Assembly: GCA_964591565.1 (NCBI GenBank)
Contig: CAZQEC010000001.1
Location: 1 to 52,150, forward strand
DNA: 52,150 bases
Direction: 5' to 3'
Origin: CAZQEC01 sp964591565
GTDB taxonomy: Bacteria; Patescibacteriota; UBA1384; CAJBMM01
The number at the start of each line of letters is the position of its first letter. Position 1 is the first letter of the stretch. Positions 17,864 to 26,678 of this stretch are shown piece by piece. Below the pieces are notes generated by a model. It saw only the letters and a program-made list of their open reading frames with translations, searched no databases and was not told the origin of the DNA. Made by a program: the position numbers and the translations under genes.

Positions 17864-17893
17864 AGTATAACACATAGATTATTTCCATCTCAA
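17864..17893 (-). promoter_or_regulatory. Promoter for leaderless sppA mRNA
   Basis: Minus strand: TTGAGA (17888-17893), an 18-nt spacer and TATACT (17864-17869) preceded by TGT, an extended -10. Six bases later comes the ATG, with no room for a ribosome-binding site. Confidence 0.6.
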
Positions 17894-17952
17894 ACAAAAG
17901 TGACATCAAGCCGTAATAAACTCGAGCCACATTTAGCTATTTCGGTTCACAC

Positions 17953-18002
17953 CGGCAAAACAATTTTGCCGTCTTGCGCCCACCAAATATACAAGGTTAA
18001 AT
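17953..18002 (+). promoter_or_regulatory. Hairpin and promoter before the ABC exporter genes
   Basis: CGGCAAAA-CAA-TTTTGCCG (17953-17971) is a perfect 8-bp hairpin without a T-run, so more likely an operator than a terminator. Three bases later TTGCGC (17974-17979), 17 nt and TTAAAT (17997-18002) form a plausible promoter. Confidence 0.4.
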
Positions 18003-18023
18003 ATAAATAGGGGCAATAATTGC

Positions 18024-18695
18024 GTGATTGAATTAAAGAACGTTAGTAAAACTTACCGCATGGGTGATGAAACCATTCATGCTCTTGATGGGGTTAACAT
18101 TAAAATAAACACTGGCGAGTTTGTGGCTATTATGGGACCATCTGGGTCAGGTAAATCCACTTTGGCTAACGTGATTGGCGGGCTCGATGTACCAGACACT
18201 GGTGAAGTAGTGGTAGATGAGCAAAGTTTGCGTCAGGCCAATGATGACCAACTGTCTTGGTATCGCAATAAACACATTGGTTTTGTGTTTCAAACCTTCA
18301 ATTTGCAACCCAGTCTAACTGCGATCGAAAATGTGGTGGTGCCCTTGTTACTGGCTCGAATTAGTCCACGTCAGCGTTTTGATCGCGCCAAAGTGTGTTT
18401 AAGTGCGGTTGGTTTGGGTGATCGAATGCGTCACAAACCGGCTCAACTTTCGGGTGGGCAACGTCAACGAGTTTGTGTAGCTCGAGCCATTGCCAATAAT
18501 CCCCAAATTATTATCGCCGATGAGCCGACCGGCAATCTGGATTCGAAAAAAGGTATGGAAATCGTACAAGTGTTAAAGGATCTCAATAAGTCCGGTATCA
18601 CTATTATAGTCATTACCCACGACGAGGATGTGGCAAAGCGCGCCGACCGTGTGCTGTCAATTCGTGACGGCAAAATACATCAAGGATCATCATGA
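18024..18695 (+). CDS. ABC transporter ATPase, LolD/MacB type
   Basis: A 223-residue ATP-binding subunit. Walker A is GPSGSGKST (38-46), followed by a Q-loop (FVFQTFNL), signature LSGGQRQR and Walker B IIIADEPTG with the H-loop in VITHD. This sequence type pairs with FtsX-like permeases that act as mechanotransmitters, exporting peptides or lipoproteins or driving cell-envelope processes rather than classic uptake. It starts with GTG, with AGGGG about 10 nt upstream, and its stop overlaps the permease start by four bases (ATGA). Confidence 0.93.
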   Translation: MIELKNVSKTYRMGDETIHALDGVNIKINTGEFVAIMGPSGSGKSTLANVIGGLDVPDTGEVVVDEQSLRQANDDQLSWYRNKHIGFVFQTFNLQPSLTAIENVVVPLLLARISPRQRFDRAKVCLSAVGLGDRMRHKPAQLSGGQRQRVCVARAIANNPQIIIADEPTGNLDSKKGMEIVQVLKDLNKSGITIIVITHDEDVAKRADRVLSIRDGKIHQGSS

Positions 18696-20119
18696 GATTA
18701 GTTGATTATTTTCGCACCGCTTTCAAAAATTTGTCGCGGCAAAAAGCACGCACTATTTTGACGATTATCGCCATTACCGTTGGCTCTCTATCGCTGATTT
18801 TAATGGCCTCGTTGATTATTAGTATTAAACAGTCGCTGGTAGATCAATTTAAATCATTAGGCGCTTTTGATTTGGTGTCAGTGATCAAAGACCCTAATTC
18901 AGCTGATTCGGGTAGTTTGATCGGCGGTGCCAATGGCGATCCGTCTGATGGCAAAGCGATTGATGATGCGACGTTGACGGCAATGAATAAATTGCCGTAC
19001 GTCATTGAGGCGACCCCGATCATTGGTAACATTGGTGTTAGTACGATGCGGCTTGAAGGTCAGAACAAAAAAACCTGGGCTAGTTTTGTGGCGTATGATC
19101 CAGACAACGATGTGTTTAATTTGCCGATCGCTTATGGTCGAAAATTGACCAGTCGCGATATGGACAAAATCACCGTCGGCAGTCGTTTTGCCGGGGAAAT
19201 GGGCTTCGGTGGCCGTCCCGAAGACTTGGTTGGTAAAAAGATTTTGTTGAATTTTCGTGCGGGCGGTGGTAGTGCGCCGGATTGGGGTGAATTGCCAGCC
19301 AAGCCGCCAGTTGAAGCCAATAAAGAATGGTATGACGCTCAAAATAAGGCCGGTATCGAGATACCAGTGGAGATAATTGGTGTGACAGATAACGGTGCAT
19401 TAGATGACGGGCAAAGTTATATTAACATTGCTTGGGCGCGACGCTTAATGGTCAATGTGTCTTGGCAACAGAGCGGCCAGTCAAATTGTAACGGACCTGA
19501 TTGTCGCCAGTCAACCTCGGCCCCGATTTATACTTTAGAAAAGTACGACAACTTTGTTCAGCAGGGTTATAGTTCAATTATCTTAAAAGCCGATTCGACA
19601 ACTAACATTAACGCGATCGCTGATTCGGTTAAGAAACTTGGTTACGGCGCCAACACTGCCCAAGCCATGCTTGACCAAATTAATCAAATTTTGCTGATGA
19701 TCAGTGCGGTGTTGGCGGTAATTGGCGGTATATCGTTATTCGTGGCCACGATCGGTATTATTAACACCATGGTTATGGCCACTTATGAGCGCACTAAAGA
19801 AATTGGTGTACTGCGAGCCTGTGGCGCTACCCGTGCCACGATTCGTCGTCTTTTTATGGCCGAAGCGGCTTGCCTGGGCTTTTTGGGTGGGGTTTTTGGC
19901 ATATTAATCAGTTATGGTTTAGGTCAAATCGCACAATTATTGGTCAGTAAATACGGCGCCGATTTAGGCAATCTGCCGATTGATAACATTGGTAGCTTTC
20001 CATTTTGGCTAGTTCTAGCCGTAGTTGCTTTTACCACTGTACTCGGCACAATCTCTGGCTTATTGCCTGCCATCCGTGCCGCCCGCCTTAACCCAGTCGA
20101 GGCGCTCCGTTACGAGTAA
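18692..20119 (+). CDS. MacB/FtsX-type ABC transporter permease
   Basis: A 475-residue permease with four transmembrane helices: one near the N-terminus (about 20-45), a large extracytoplasmic MacB_PCD domain (about 50-330), and three clustered at the C-terminus in an FtsX domain (about 340-470) with TYERTKEIGVLRACGAT. This is the half-transporter layout of MacB-like exporters. No periplasmic adaptor gene is nearby, consistent with a monoderm cell. A cysteine pair in CNGPDC within the external loop could form a disulfide. The substrate is unknown. Confidence 0.92.
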   Translation: MRLVDYFRTAFKNLSRQKARTILTIIAITVGSLSLILMASLIISIKQSLVDQFKSLGAFDLVSVIKDPNSADSGSLIGGANGDPSDGKAIDDATLTAMNKLPYVIEATPIIGNIGVSTMRLEGQNKKTWASFVAYDPDNDVFNLPIAYGRKLTSRDMDKITVGSRFAGEMGFGGRPEDLVGKKILLNFRAGGGSAPDWGELPAKPPVEANKEWYDAQNKAGIEIPVEIIGVTDNGALDDGQSYINIAWARRLMVNVSWQQSGQSNCNGPDCRQSTSAPIYTLEKYDNFVQQGYSSIILKADSTTNINAIADSVKKLGYGANTAQAMLDQINQILLMISAVLAVIGGISLFVATIGIINTMVMATYERTKEIGVLRACGATRATIRRLFMAEAACLGFLGGVFGILISYGLGQIAQLLVSKYGADLGNLPIDNIGSFPFWLVLAVVAFTTVLGTISGLLPAIRAARLNPVEALRYE

Positions 20120-20177
20120 TACTATTTTGGCAATCTTAAGCCCGATCTGCTACATTATATTTGTGGGAGACGTTATT

Positions 20178-20720
20178 TTGTCCACTGACAGTAAAAAACC
20201 TAAATTAAAACGCGCTTTGGTGCTGACTGCAGATCGGTTCGAAGATATGGAGCTGTTTTTTCCCATTTTTCGACTGTTAGAGATCGGGGTGAGTGTTAAG
20301 GTGGCCGCGCCATCTGAAAAAGTGATCGCTGGTGAAAATGGTTACTCTATAAAACCAGATTTGACTTTTGATCAAGTTAATCCAGAACAGTTTAATCTGC
20401 TAATTATTCCCGGTGGAGCGAAAGATGGCGCTCCGCGCACCGTCAGTCAGTCTGCCAAGGCGATAGAAATTACGACTCATTTTATGTCGAGCAACAAGCT
20501 GGTGGCGGCCATTTGCCACGGTCTTTATGTGTTAGCGGCCGCCAACGTGCTAAAAGGGCGAAAGGCTACCGGATATTGGGAAGATGGTGTGCCAGAAGCA
20601 ATCAAAAAAGCAGGTGGTCAATACGAGGACGCTGAAGTGATTGTTGATGGCAATTTAATCACCTCCCGTTGGCCGATGGATTTGCCCGCGTTTATGCGTG
20701 CCATTGTCAAAACAATTTAA
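20178..20720 (+). CDS. DJ-1/PfpI-family protein
   Basis: A 180-residue class I glutamine-amidotransferase-like protein. It has the nucleophile-elbow cysteine in AAICHGLY, a conserved Glu in DRFEDME near the N-terminus, LLIIPGG, and a C-terminal GNLITSRWP. Relatives act as chaperones, glyoxalases/deglycases or proteases; which one cannot be told. The frame extends upstream into the permease, but GGGAG eight bases before a TTG at 20178 fits the usual family length best. It may be transcribed separately from a weak promoter around 20127. Confidence 0.85.
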   Translation: MSTDSKKPKLKRALVLTADRFEDMELFFPIFRLLEIGVSVKVAAPSEKVIAGENGYSIKPDLTFDQVNPEQFNLLIIPGGAKDGAPRTVSQSAKAIEITTHFMSSNKLVAAICHGLYVLAAANVLKGRKATGYWEDGVPEAIKKAGGQYEDAEVIVDGNLITSRWPMDLPAFMRAIVKTI

Positions 20721-20769
20721 GTAGGCAACGCCACAAAACGTAGGGGTGACATCTATGTTGGATAAATAA

Positions 20770-23700
20770 TCATATTCTAGATTTACGTAATATCATTATT
20801 CCGCCAAGTAGCATCATTAAGCCAAGCCCCAGCCAGGCCGAGCTGGCCCCGGTTTTGGGTAACTTTTGCACGACGGCGACTGCATTTGTGCCAGCGACGA
20901 TGTTTGTCACCTCAAGTGATCCGGGTTTACTACTAATTTGAGCGGTGTTGGACGATTCATTACCAGAGTTATCCACTGCACGAACCGTAAAGTAGTAAGT
21001 AGTGCCGTTTTTAAGATCACTATTTTTGTAGGATGCGTCTGTGATTGACGAGGCAACTTTGTCACCCAGTGTGCCAGACGTTGTAGAGCGGTATATCGAA
21101 ACGCTCTTGTAGTCTGAATCGGTCGGTTTGGTCCAAGCTAGCGTCACGACAGCGTCACCAGCGGTGGCAGTAATACTGGTTGGGGCACCAGGTGGCGTTG
21201 AATCAGAAGCGGTTACAATGGCAAAGGTGGTAAAGTGATCCACCTGACATGTAACGGTGTTTTCACTGGCGTTCTTGGTACAGTTGGGCAATTCAATCCA
21301 GGTTCCAGCTGTCTTATCATAATAGCCGACGGTCAACTCGTCTTCGCTCAGCACCTGACTGTCGGTCACCGATGCATCTGTGTACTTTGATTCGATAGTG
21401 ATATTACTTTTGAAACTGGAAATTTCCTTATTGTCCTGATCGGTGGCAGTTAAATCGTAACCGTAGGCAACCGGCTTGGCGTCAGCTTCTTCGGCCAATT
21501 CGGCAGTTGGATTAACCACTATGGTAACGGTACCCGATGTGGCAATGGAGTTGGCTGGCACATTAATGGTCGAACCATCATCTAGCGCGATAGACTGTTG
21601 TTTAGTCGGGTCAAACGTGGCAGATTTTGCGTCCGGCAGTGTATAAGTCTGCTTCACCAATTCTAAATCGGCAATACCAGCAGTGCTATCGGTTAAGTCC
21701 GTAAGCGCTTCTTTGGATTTATATACTTCGCTACCGGACTGTTGTCGGGCGGTGACGTGCCAGCGTGTACCTTTCGATGTGGTTAAGCTGTAGGCCCCCT
21801 GATTATCTGAATTTGCTTCAGCGTAGGCACCATCTTCTCCCCAGGCGGTCACGAACGCATTTGTACCGCTACCATCTTTTTTAACCGTACCGCTAATAGA
21901 GGCGTCAGCTGTGCGAAATACCATGTCCGCCGTCACAGTTTTGTCTGTCTCCACCGTCACTTTCTGCCGTTTCGGATTAATGTATCCGGAGCCAACCCAC
22001 ATATTGGCGCCCACAAAATAGGTACCAGCTGGTACGCGCATTGTGTAAGCCCCGCTGGCGCTACTGGAAACACCGTTTAGATAATAATTGCTACTGGCAG
22101 ATTTCTTTTCGTTTGGATCGCGCGTGTCGGCGTTTATCCAAGCCCATTGCATAGCACTACCATCGGCTTTGGTGGCTTTGCCGGAAATGGTAGCGTCGGC
22201 TTTCTTTAAGGTGATGTCATACGTTTTTGATTCGGCGTCGGCAAGCACAATTTCCACGTCTTGTCCGGTGCCTGAACTATAACCGAGGGATTGATCAATC
22301 CACCAACCCAAGTTCCATGTGCCCGCTGAGACTTTCATAGTGTAAGTACCGGCACTTTGATCGAACGTAGCGCTTTGCCACGATCCATTTTTGCCTCTGG
22401 TAGCGTAAATACTAATCCAGCGACCGGTAATTTTATTACCGGCGTCGTCGTAGACCGTGCCATGAATAGTTGAGTTATTCTTGACCGCTTTGAGCGTAAT
22501 CGCTTTGGTTTCATTATCAGAACTAAAAGTTACTTTTTGGGCGTCAGGACTGGAGTAATCACTGTTATAAAGATATACTTGTACGTCCCAGGTGCCTTTG
22601 GGTAGTTTAATTGTGCCAACCCCAGCTGTAATCGAGCTACCGACATTGCCCCAATCTTGCGAGCCGTCTCCAGCACTGACCCATGAGTTAACCGATGTTA
22701 GAGTGTTGCCGTCTGGATCGGTCACCGTTACGTTTAAGGTGTTGGTGGCGCGCTGAAAGGTAAAGTTTTTGGTGGCAGGCGTGCCAGAGACGACGGTTAC
22801 GCTGGATGGTTTGCCCGAGTAAACGTAGCCAGCGTTCCATTGCGGATAGGCGCTAACCGAGTAGATACCCGGGGTAACTTTTATGGTATAAGTGCCGTCG
22901 GTGGCGCTCGTGGTATAACCCGAGTCGTACGACCCCTCCGATTTCCAGGCCGAAATTGAGGCACCGGAGACGCCGTTGCCTAAATCGTCTGACACTTTGC
23001 CGGTAATCGAATCACTTTTTTCCACTAGTTTGATCGTGCCCAAGTCTTTGGTTTCGTCGGCGGCGACGGAAAAGTTAGCCACTTTAGGAAAAGCGTAGCG
23101 CGAGTCAGACGACCAGCCATTAATACTGTAAGTGCCTTCGGACAATTTGGCAGTAAAGTTGGCGCTTGAATCCATTTGAGCCGAAAAATACTTACCATCG
23201 CTGTTGGATAAGCTTAAGCCGAAGCCCCACTGGTTAGTCGGCTTAGTGCCATCGGGATATGCAATTGATCCAGTGACGGTAGAGTTTAGGGCAGTCGTCA
23301 CGATATTATTGGTTTTACTTTCAACGGAAGCGTCGTCGGTAAAACTAATCGTTTGACTGTTGGAATCGTAAGTCCAATCAGCCGGGCTGACGTTGGGGTA
23401 AAGGCCAATGTACCACGACCCGCCAGTTAGAGTAAGGGAATAAGTGCCATCTGAAGCGAGGGTTTTATTGACATAGCCATTACCGCCCACTTTCGAAGCG
23501 TAAATGGTACCGTTGGTGACGGCGCTACCGGTGGCCGATCCTTTGGTCACCGTGCCACTTAAAGTTTTGGTCGCCGCTAGGAAACTAGCATTTTTAGTAG
23601 TGACGCCAGAACTAGCTACGGTAATAGTTGAGTTAGCTGGGGCAAAATAGGTTTTGCCGGTGTTGTAGCCGGCTGAATAGTATAAGCTAAAGGTGTAGGT

Positions 23701-24381
23701 GTCGGCGGCGACGTCGGCGATGCCGTAAGCTCCGTTTTTGTCGGTGTAGGTGTAGTAGTAACTAGTCCAATTGCTACTACTGATATTAACTGAAGCGAAT
23801 GGAACCGGATTGCCACTGGAGTCGGTAATAATTCCCGTAATGTTTGTATTAGTGCCAATTTCGAGATATGGCGCAGTATAGTCTCCTCCCCACGAGCTTG
23901 ATCCATCTAGGTCGGTGGAGTAGTTTTGCGTCCACATGTGAGCGACATAATAGCCACCTCGACTAGGATTAGTGACACTATTGATCACCAGTGTTAGGGT
24001 GGTATTGGCGGCGATAGTCGAGCTGGTAGATAGGGTCAGGCCATTCCAATCACGACTATAAATAGCCAAACTAGATGGTGAAGTAGTGCTGGCTAGGGTA
24101 GCGTAATTAAAGTCAATGTTTGACGACTCGGAACCGTAGCCACTGGGGCCATTAAACTGAAAACGCACTCGCCCACCATCACTCGGAATTGCCACCGAAC
24201 TTTTAAGACTTAAGGTATAGGTGGTGGAAGCCGACTTAGCTTTGTTGGCTACCGAAACTGATAGTTCGCTGATAGTCTGGGGCAGTGTCGCTTTGGCTGA
24301 GTGTCCAAAAAAAGACACTACCATTGCAACGACGGCGACGTAAATCACGACTCGAAACATGGAACTAATAGATAACAACAT
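20770..24381 (-). CDS. Giant LPxTG cell-surface protein with carboxypeptidase-regulatory-like repeats
   Basis: A 1,203-residue wall-anchored protein. It has a signal peptide (about 1-32), a beta-rich N-terminal domain, then about nine repeats of the carboxypeptidase-regulatory/SdrB type (pattern GTV.D..G.....A.V.....G.Y...V..GTY). A fibronectin type III domain follows (about 1085-1165). The C-terminus is a textbook sorting signal: LPKTG at 1174-1178, a hydrophobic stretch and RKSRI. The Thr/Ser-rich repeats make a stalk for display or adhesion. SD AGAGGGG precedes the ATG. The divergent neighbour is a sortase, its likely anchoring enzyme. Confidence 0.93.
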   Translation of the reverse strand: MLLSISSMFRVVIYVAVVAMVVSFFGHSAKATLPQTISELSVSVANKAKSASTTYTLSLKSSVAIPSDGGRVRFQFNGPSGYGSESSNIDFNYATLASTTSPSSLAIYSRDWNGLTLSTSSTIAANTTLTLVINSVTNPSRGGYYVAHMWTQNYSTDLDGSSSWGGDYTAPYLEIGTNTNITGIITDSSGNPVPFASVNISSSNWTSYYYTYTDKNGAYGIADVAADTYTFSLYYSAGYNTGKTYFAPANSTITVASSGVTTKNASFLAATKTLSGTVTKGSATGSAVTNGTIYASKVGGNGYVNKTLASDGTYSLTLTGGSWYIGLYPNVSPADWTYDSNSQTISFTDDASVESKTNNIVTTALNSTVTGSIAYPDGTKPTNQWGFGLSLSNSDGKYFSAQMDSSANFTAKLSEGTYSINGWSSDSRYAFPKVANFSVAADETKDLGTIKLVEKSDSITGKVSDDLGNGVSGASISAWKSEGSYDSGYTTSATDGTYTIKVTPGIYSVSAYPQWNAGYVYSGKPSSVTVVSGTPATKNFTFQRATNTLNVTVTDPDGNTLTSVNSWVSAGDGSQDWGNVGSSITAGVGTIKLPKGTWDVQVYLYNSDYSSPDAQKVTFSSDNETKAITLKAVKNNSTIHGTVYDDAGNKITGRWISIYATRGKNGSWQSATFDQSAGTYTMKVSAGTWNLGWWIDQSLGYSSGTGQDVEIVLADAESKTYDITLKKADATISGKATKADGSAMQWAWINADTRDPNEKKSASSNYYLNGVSSSASGAYTMRVPAGTYFVGANMWVGSGYINPKRQKVTVETDKTVTADMVFRTADASISGTVKKDGSGTNAFVTAWGEDGAYAEANSDNQGAYSLTTSKGTRWHVTARQQSGSEVYKSKEALTDLTDSTAGIADLELVKQTYTLPDAKSATFDPTKQQSIALDDGSTINVPANSIATSGTVTIVVNPTAELAEEADAKPVAYGYDLTATDQDNKEISSFKSNITIESKYTDASVTDSQVLSEDELTVGYYDKTAGTWIELPNCTKNASENTVTCQVDHFTTFAIVTASDSTPPGAPTSITATAGDAVVTLAWTKPTDSDYKSVSIYRSTTSGTLGDKVASSITDASYKNSDLKNGTTYYFTVRAVDNSGNESSNTAQISSKPGSLEVTNIVAGTNAVAVVQKLPKTGASSAWLGLGLMMLLGGIMILRKSRI

Positions 24382-24420
24382 AATACCCCTCTTTTGTATT
24401 TTATTATTTCACTTTATTTC

Positions 24421-24450
24421 ATTATCGAACGCAATGTTTAGAGTTGTCAA
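24421..24450 (-). promoter_or_regulatory. Promoter of the LPxTG protein gene
   Basis: Minus strand: TTGACA (24445-24450), an 18-nt spacer and GATAAT (24421-24426). About 40 nt separate it from the ATG at 24381, leaving room for the AGAGGGG ribosome-binding site. Confidence 0.65.
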
Positions 24451-24477
24451 GGGGTACGGAGAATGGTAGATGGCTTG

Positions 24478-24503
24478 CCGTCCGTAGCTTCGGCGAAGGA
24501 TGG
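24478..24503. repeat. Intergenic hairpin with CTTCGGCGAAG core
   Basis: CCGTCC...GGATGG arms (one mismatch) enclose CTTCG-G-CGAAG. It is followed by GGAGGATAGAGGATAGG; a similar GGATGGAGGATAGA string recurs near 28962. I recall such motifs as interspersed repeats in CPR genomes, but cannot verify this here. Confidence 0.45.
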
Positions 24504-24543
24504 AGGATAGAGGATAGGTGGGAAAAAAAATAATATATTTGAC

Positions 24544-24572
24544 TTGAAGCTGGCACAGATGCGGGATATTAT
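24544..24572 (+). promoter_or_regulatory. Promoter of the sortase gene, probably leaderless
   Basis: TTGAAG (24544-24549), a 17-nt spacer and TATTAT (24567-24572). The first ATG (24578) is five bases downstream and a second follows directly, so the transcript would begin at the start codon. Confidence 0.6.
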
Positions 24573-24577
24573 TATTA

Positions 24578-25222
24578 ATGATGACAACAAACGCGATGAT
24601 ATCTCGTCTGAGAATGGTTATGAAACGACCAACGGTTTGGCGCCTGGTCGGCGGGTGCTTGGTCATATTGCCAATTTTGCTAGCCACGATGTTTTATCTT
24701 CCTATATATAGCAAGCGGGCTCACTATGATCGGACTCAATCCATCGTTGAGGGTAATATCAATGCCAGTACTACCTCAGACACCGCTCCAGTCTCGACTG
24801 AATTTGGTTTATTCATTCCGAAGATTAATGTTAATGTGCCGATCGTGGCGGATGTTGATGGTGACGTGGCGCGCGTTTATTTTCAAAAACTAAAAGATGG
24901 GGTGGCACACTTTAAGGGCACTGCCAAACCAGACCAAGTTGGCAACACCGTCATTTTTGGTCACTCCTCGGCTATTCCCGGGATAGTGGCCACACCGTAT
25001 GCCCAAACATTTCTATTATTGGATAAGCTTAAAAAAGGCGACAAAATAACTGTTTATTATCGAGGTCAGCCATATTATTACGTCGTTGACTCAGTCAAAT
25101 CAATGCCCGACGACGCCTTAGACATCCTCAAAGCCACCGACTCTGCTACATTAACTTTATTTACCTGTTGGCCCCCCGGGACTGATTTTAAACGTATGGT
25201 GGTCGTATCTCACAAAATTTAA
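24578..25222 (+). CDS. Sortase
   Basis: A 214-residue membrane-anchored transpeptidase. After a basic N-terminus and one membrane helix (about 24-44) comes a sortase beta-barrel with all three catalytic residues: His129 in FGHSSA, Cys197 in LFTCWPPG and Arg206 in FKRMVVV. It cleaves LPxTG between Thr and Gly and attaches the protein to the wall or to another subunit. The sequence around the Cys suggests a class D/E-like enzyme rather than housekeeping class A, but this is tentative. It is divergent from the LPxTG protein, its obvious substrate. Confidence 0.93.
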   Translation: MMTTNAMISRLRMVMKRPTVWRLVGGCLVILPILLATMFYLPIYSKRAHYDRTQSIVEGNINASTTSDTAPVSTEFGLFIPKINVNVPIVADVDGDVARVYFQKLKDGVAHFKGTAKPDQVGNTVIFGHSSAIPGIVATPYAQTFLLLDKLKKGDKITVYYRGQPYYYVVDSVKSMPDDALDILKATDSATLTLFTCWPPGTDFKRMVVVSHKI

Positions 25223-25225
25223 GTT

Positions 25226-25263
25226 ATGGGGACGGTTCTCAAAACGATCTTATTTTGCAAAAA
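25226..25263 (+). repeat. Left 38-bp terminal inverted repeat
   Basis: Exact reverse complement of 25922-25959. It abuts the transposase stop codon, leaving no spare sequence. Confidence 0.92.
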
Positions 25264-25896
25264 CTACGAAGAATGATATCGGATCTTTTGCTGTTCGTTG
25301 TGGTTTTGACTGGCACTTCCCCATATTTTTTCATTGTAACTGCCCTTAATAATATCGCTGATAATGATGTTCCGATATTTTTGTTGACGCTCCAACACGG
25401 TAAATTCGAGAGTAGTATAGAGTGGATCTTCGGTTAGCAGTGGCATATCTTGTCCGTGTGCATAAAAGTTATAGCTCGAGTATGCGTAGTCGCTCGGATT
25501 TATTACCAAATGACCTCGTACCGGATTTAGCTCAATGTATTTTCCACATTGTAAGAAATATTGATCTTTTCCAACAGGTTGACTTTTGTATCTTCCTTGC
25601 CAAAAATGTCCAACCCAGCCATATTTTTTATTGTAATAGTGGTAATACGAAAGATTAAGTTTTTTCATAAACGTGGCAAATTCGTGAGCGTCAAGAGTTT
25701 GAATAAGAAAATGTGTATGATTCGGCATGAGACAATAATGATATAAATCGAACGGGTGGATAACTTTGAATCTTGCGATCAAAGAAAAGTACATCTGATA
25801 ATCGCTTGGCTGGTGAAACACCACATGGCGATTGTTTCCACGCGACATTACATGGTAAAAACTTTTTGATAATAGCATACGCGGTGGTCTTGGCAT
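25264..25896 (-). CDS. REP-associated Y1 transposase (TnpA_REP/RAYT)
   Basis: A 210-residue HUH-type single-strand transposase. The start at 25896 gives the family-typical N-terminus MPRPPRMLLSKSFYHV, followed by SRGNNRHVVF, HYCLMPNHTHFLIQT with the metal-binding H-x-H, then a helix with several tyrosines (NLSYYHYYNKKYG) that supplies the nucleophile, and GHFWQGRYKS. A longer start at 25959 lies in the inverted repeat and is unlikely. Such domesticated or semi-mobile enzymes spread REP/REPIN repeats. The scattered end-like repeats in this window are its probable products. Confidence 0.92.
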   Translation of the reverse strand: MPRPPRMLLSKSFYHVMSRGNNRHVVFHQPSDYQMYFSLIARFKVIHPFDLYHYCLMPNHTHFLIQTLDAHEFATFMKKLNLSYYHYYNKKYGWVGHFWQGRYKSQPVGKDQYFLQCGKYIELNPVRGHLVINPSDYAYSSYNFYAHGQDMPLLTEDPLYTTLEFTVLERQQKYRNIIISDIIKGSYNEKIWGSASQNHNEQQKIRYHSS

Positions 25897-25921
25897 ATCA
25901 TAATCATATAGAATATTATTA

Positions 25922-25959
25922 TTTTTGCAAAATAAGATCGTTTTGAGAACCGTCCCCAT
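25922..25959 (-). repeat. Right 38-bp terminal inverted repeat
   Basis: Exact reverse complement of 25226-25263. It lies 25 nt upstream of the transposase start and eight bases from the nrdG stop. Confidence 0.92.
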
Positions 25960-25967
25960 GATTGGGG

Positions 25968-26663
25968 TTAGCGTATTGATGCATTTTGGACGTATGGTTG
26001 AACGTTGGTGACGGCTTGTGCTAATTCATCGCTCGTAAATGGTAATAAAGTGGCACTTGCATCGACTTGTTTGGCGGACACATAATTTTGCAAAAAATAG
26101 CGTTTGGCTCCCTCGATCATCAAACCGATTTGCCTAAAATCTAATGGCGCAAGTAATGGTTTGGCGACCGTGGTGCGAAATTCATAGTCCACGCCACTCG
26201 ACATAATCAACTTGATTGAATCTGATATTAAATCAACGATTGACGTGGCGCCTCTGGCGCGCGAAATGGCTTGATAATGGGCGTAGGGACCTTTAATGTC
26301 CATGGCAACATAATCCACTAATCCTTGCTTAAAGATCTCATCCAGTTTTCTGGGCGACGATCCATTACTATCTAATTTCACCAAATAACCCAGCGCTTTT
26401 ATTTTACCAATAAAATCTTCAAGGTCAGCGTGCAAAGTGGGCTCGCCGCCAGTAATGCACACTGCATCAAGCTGACCCTGTCTTTGGCGCAAAAAATCTA
26501 ATACTTCTTTTTGATCGATCAAAGGCCCAAATTGCGATGGCACTACCAACTCTGGGTTGTGACAGTAGGCACAGCGAAAGTTGCAACCTTGGGTAAAGAT
26601 GGTCGCCGCTACATGCCCTGGATAGTCGACTAGCGTCGTTTTTTGTAATCCGCCAATTTTCAT
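25968..26663 (-). CDS. nrdG: Anaerobic ribonucleotide reductase activase (radical SAM)
   Basis: A 231-residue radical-SAM enzyme that generates the glycyl radical on NrdD. The iron-sulfur cluster motif is CNFRCAYC (CxxxCxxC) near residue 28, followed by the SAM-binding GGEPTL. The length and the opening KIGGLQKTTLVDYPG match the NrdG-like activases common in strict anaerobes. It is 15 nt downstream of nrdD in the same operon, which confirms its partner. The REP transposon landed immediately after the stop without disrupting it. Confidence 0.93.
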   Translation of the reverse strand: MKIGGLQKTTLVDYPGHVAATIFTQGCNFRCAYCHNPELVVPSQFGPLIDQKEVLDFLRQRQGQLDAVCITGGEPTLHADLEDFIGKIKALGYLVKLDSNGSSPRKLDEIFKQGLVDYVAMDIKGPYAHYQAISRARGATSIVDLISDSIKLIMSSGVDYEFRTTVAKPLLAPLDFRQIGLMIEGAKRYFLQNYVSAKQVDASATLLPFTSDELAQAVTNVQPYVQNASIR

Positions 26664-26678
26664 TTCCGTGGATCCGAA

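Larger units (their letters stand above)
25226..25959. mobile_element. REP-type transposon with perfect 38-bp inverted repeats
   Basis: A 734-bp unit with left end 25226-25263 and right end 25922-25959. The two ends are exact reverse complements over 38 bp, each starting ATGGGGACGGTTCTC and ending in TTTTGCAAAAA. Only the Y1 transposase gene lies between. The perfect ends suggest recent movement or continuing selection. Related end sequences without a transposase occur at 11124, 11839, 13033 and 15508. Y1 transposases of the REP family normally act on hairpin REP sequences rather than long inverted repeats, which makes the arrangement notable. Confidence 0.85.

Noticed and set aside
20025..20177. 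N-terminal extension of the DJ-1/PfpI protein into the permease gene
   Set aside because: This part is an out-of-frame reading of the permease end, and a TTG with GGGAG fits the family length.
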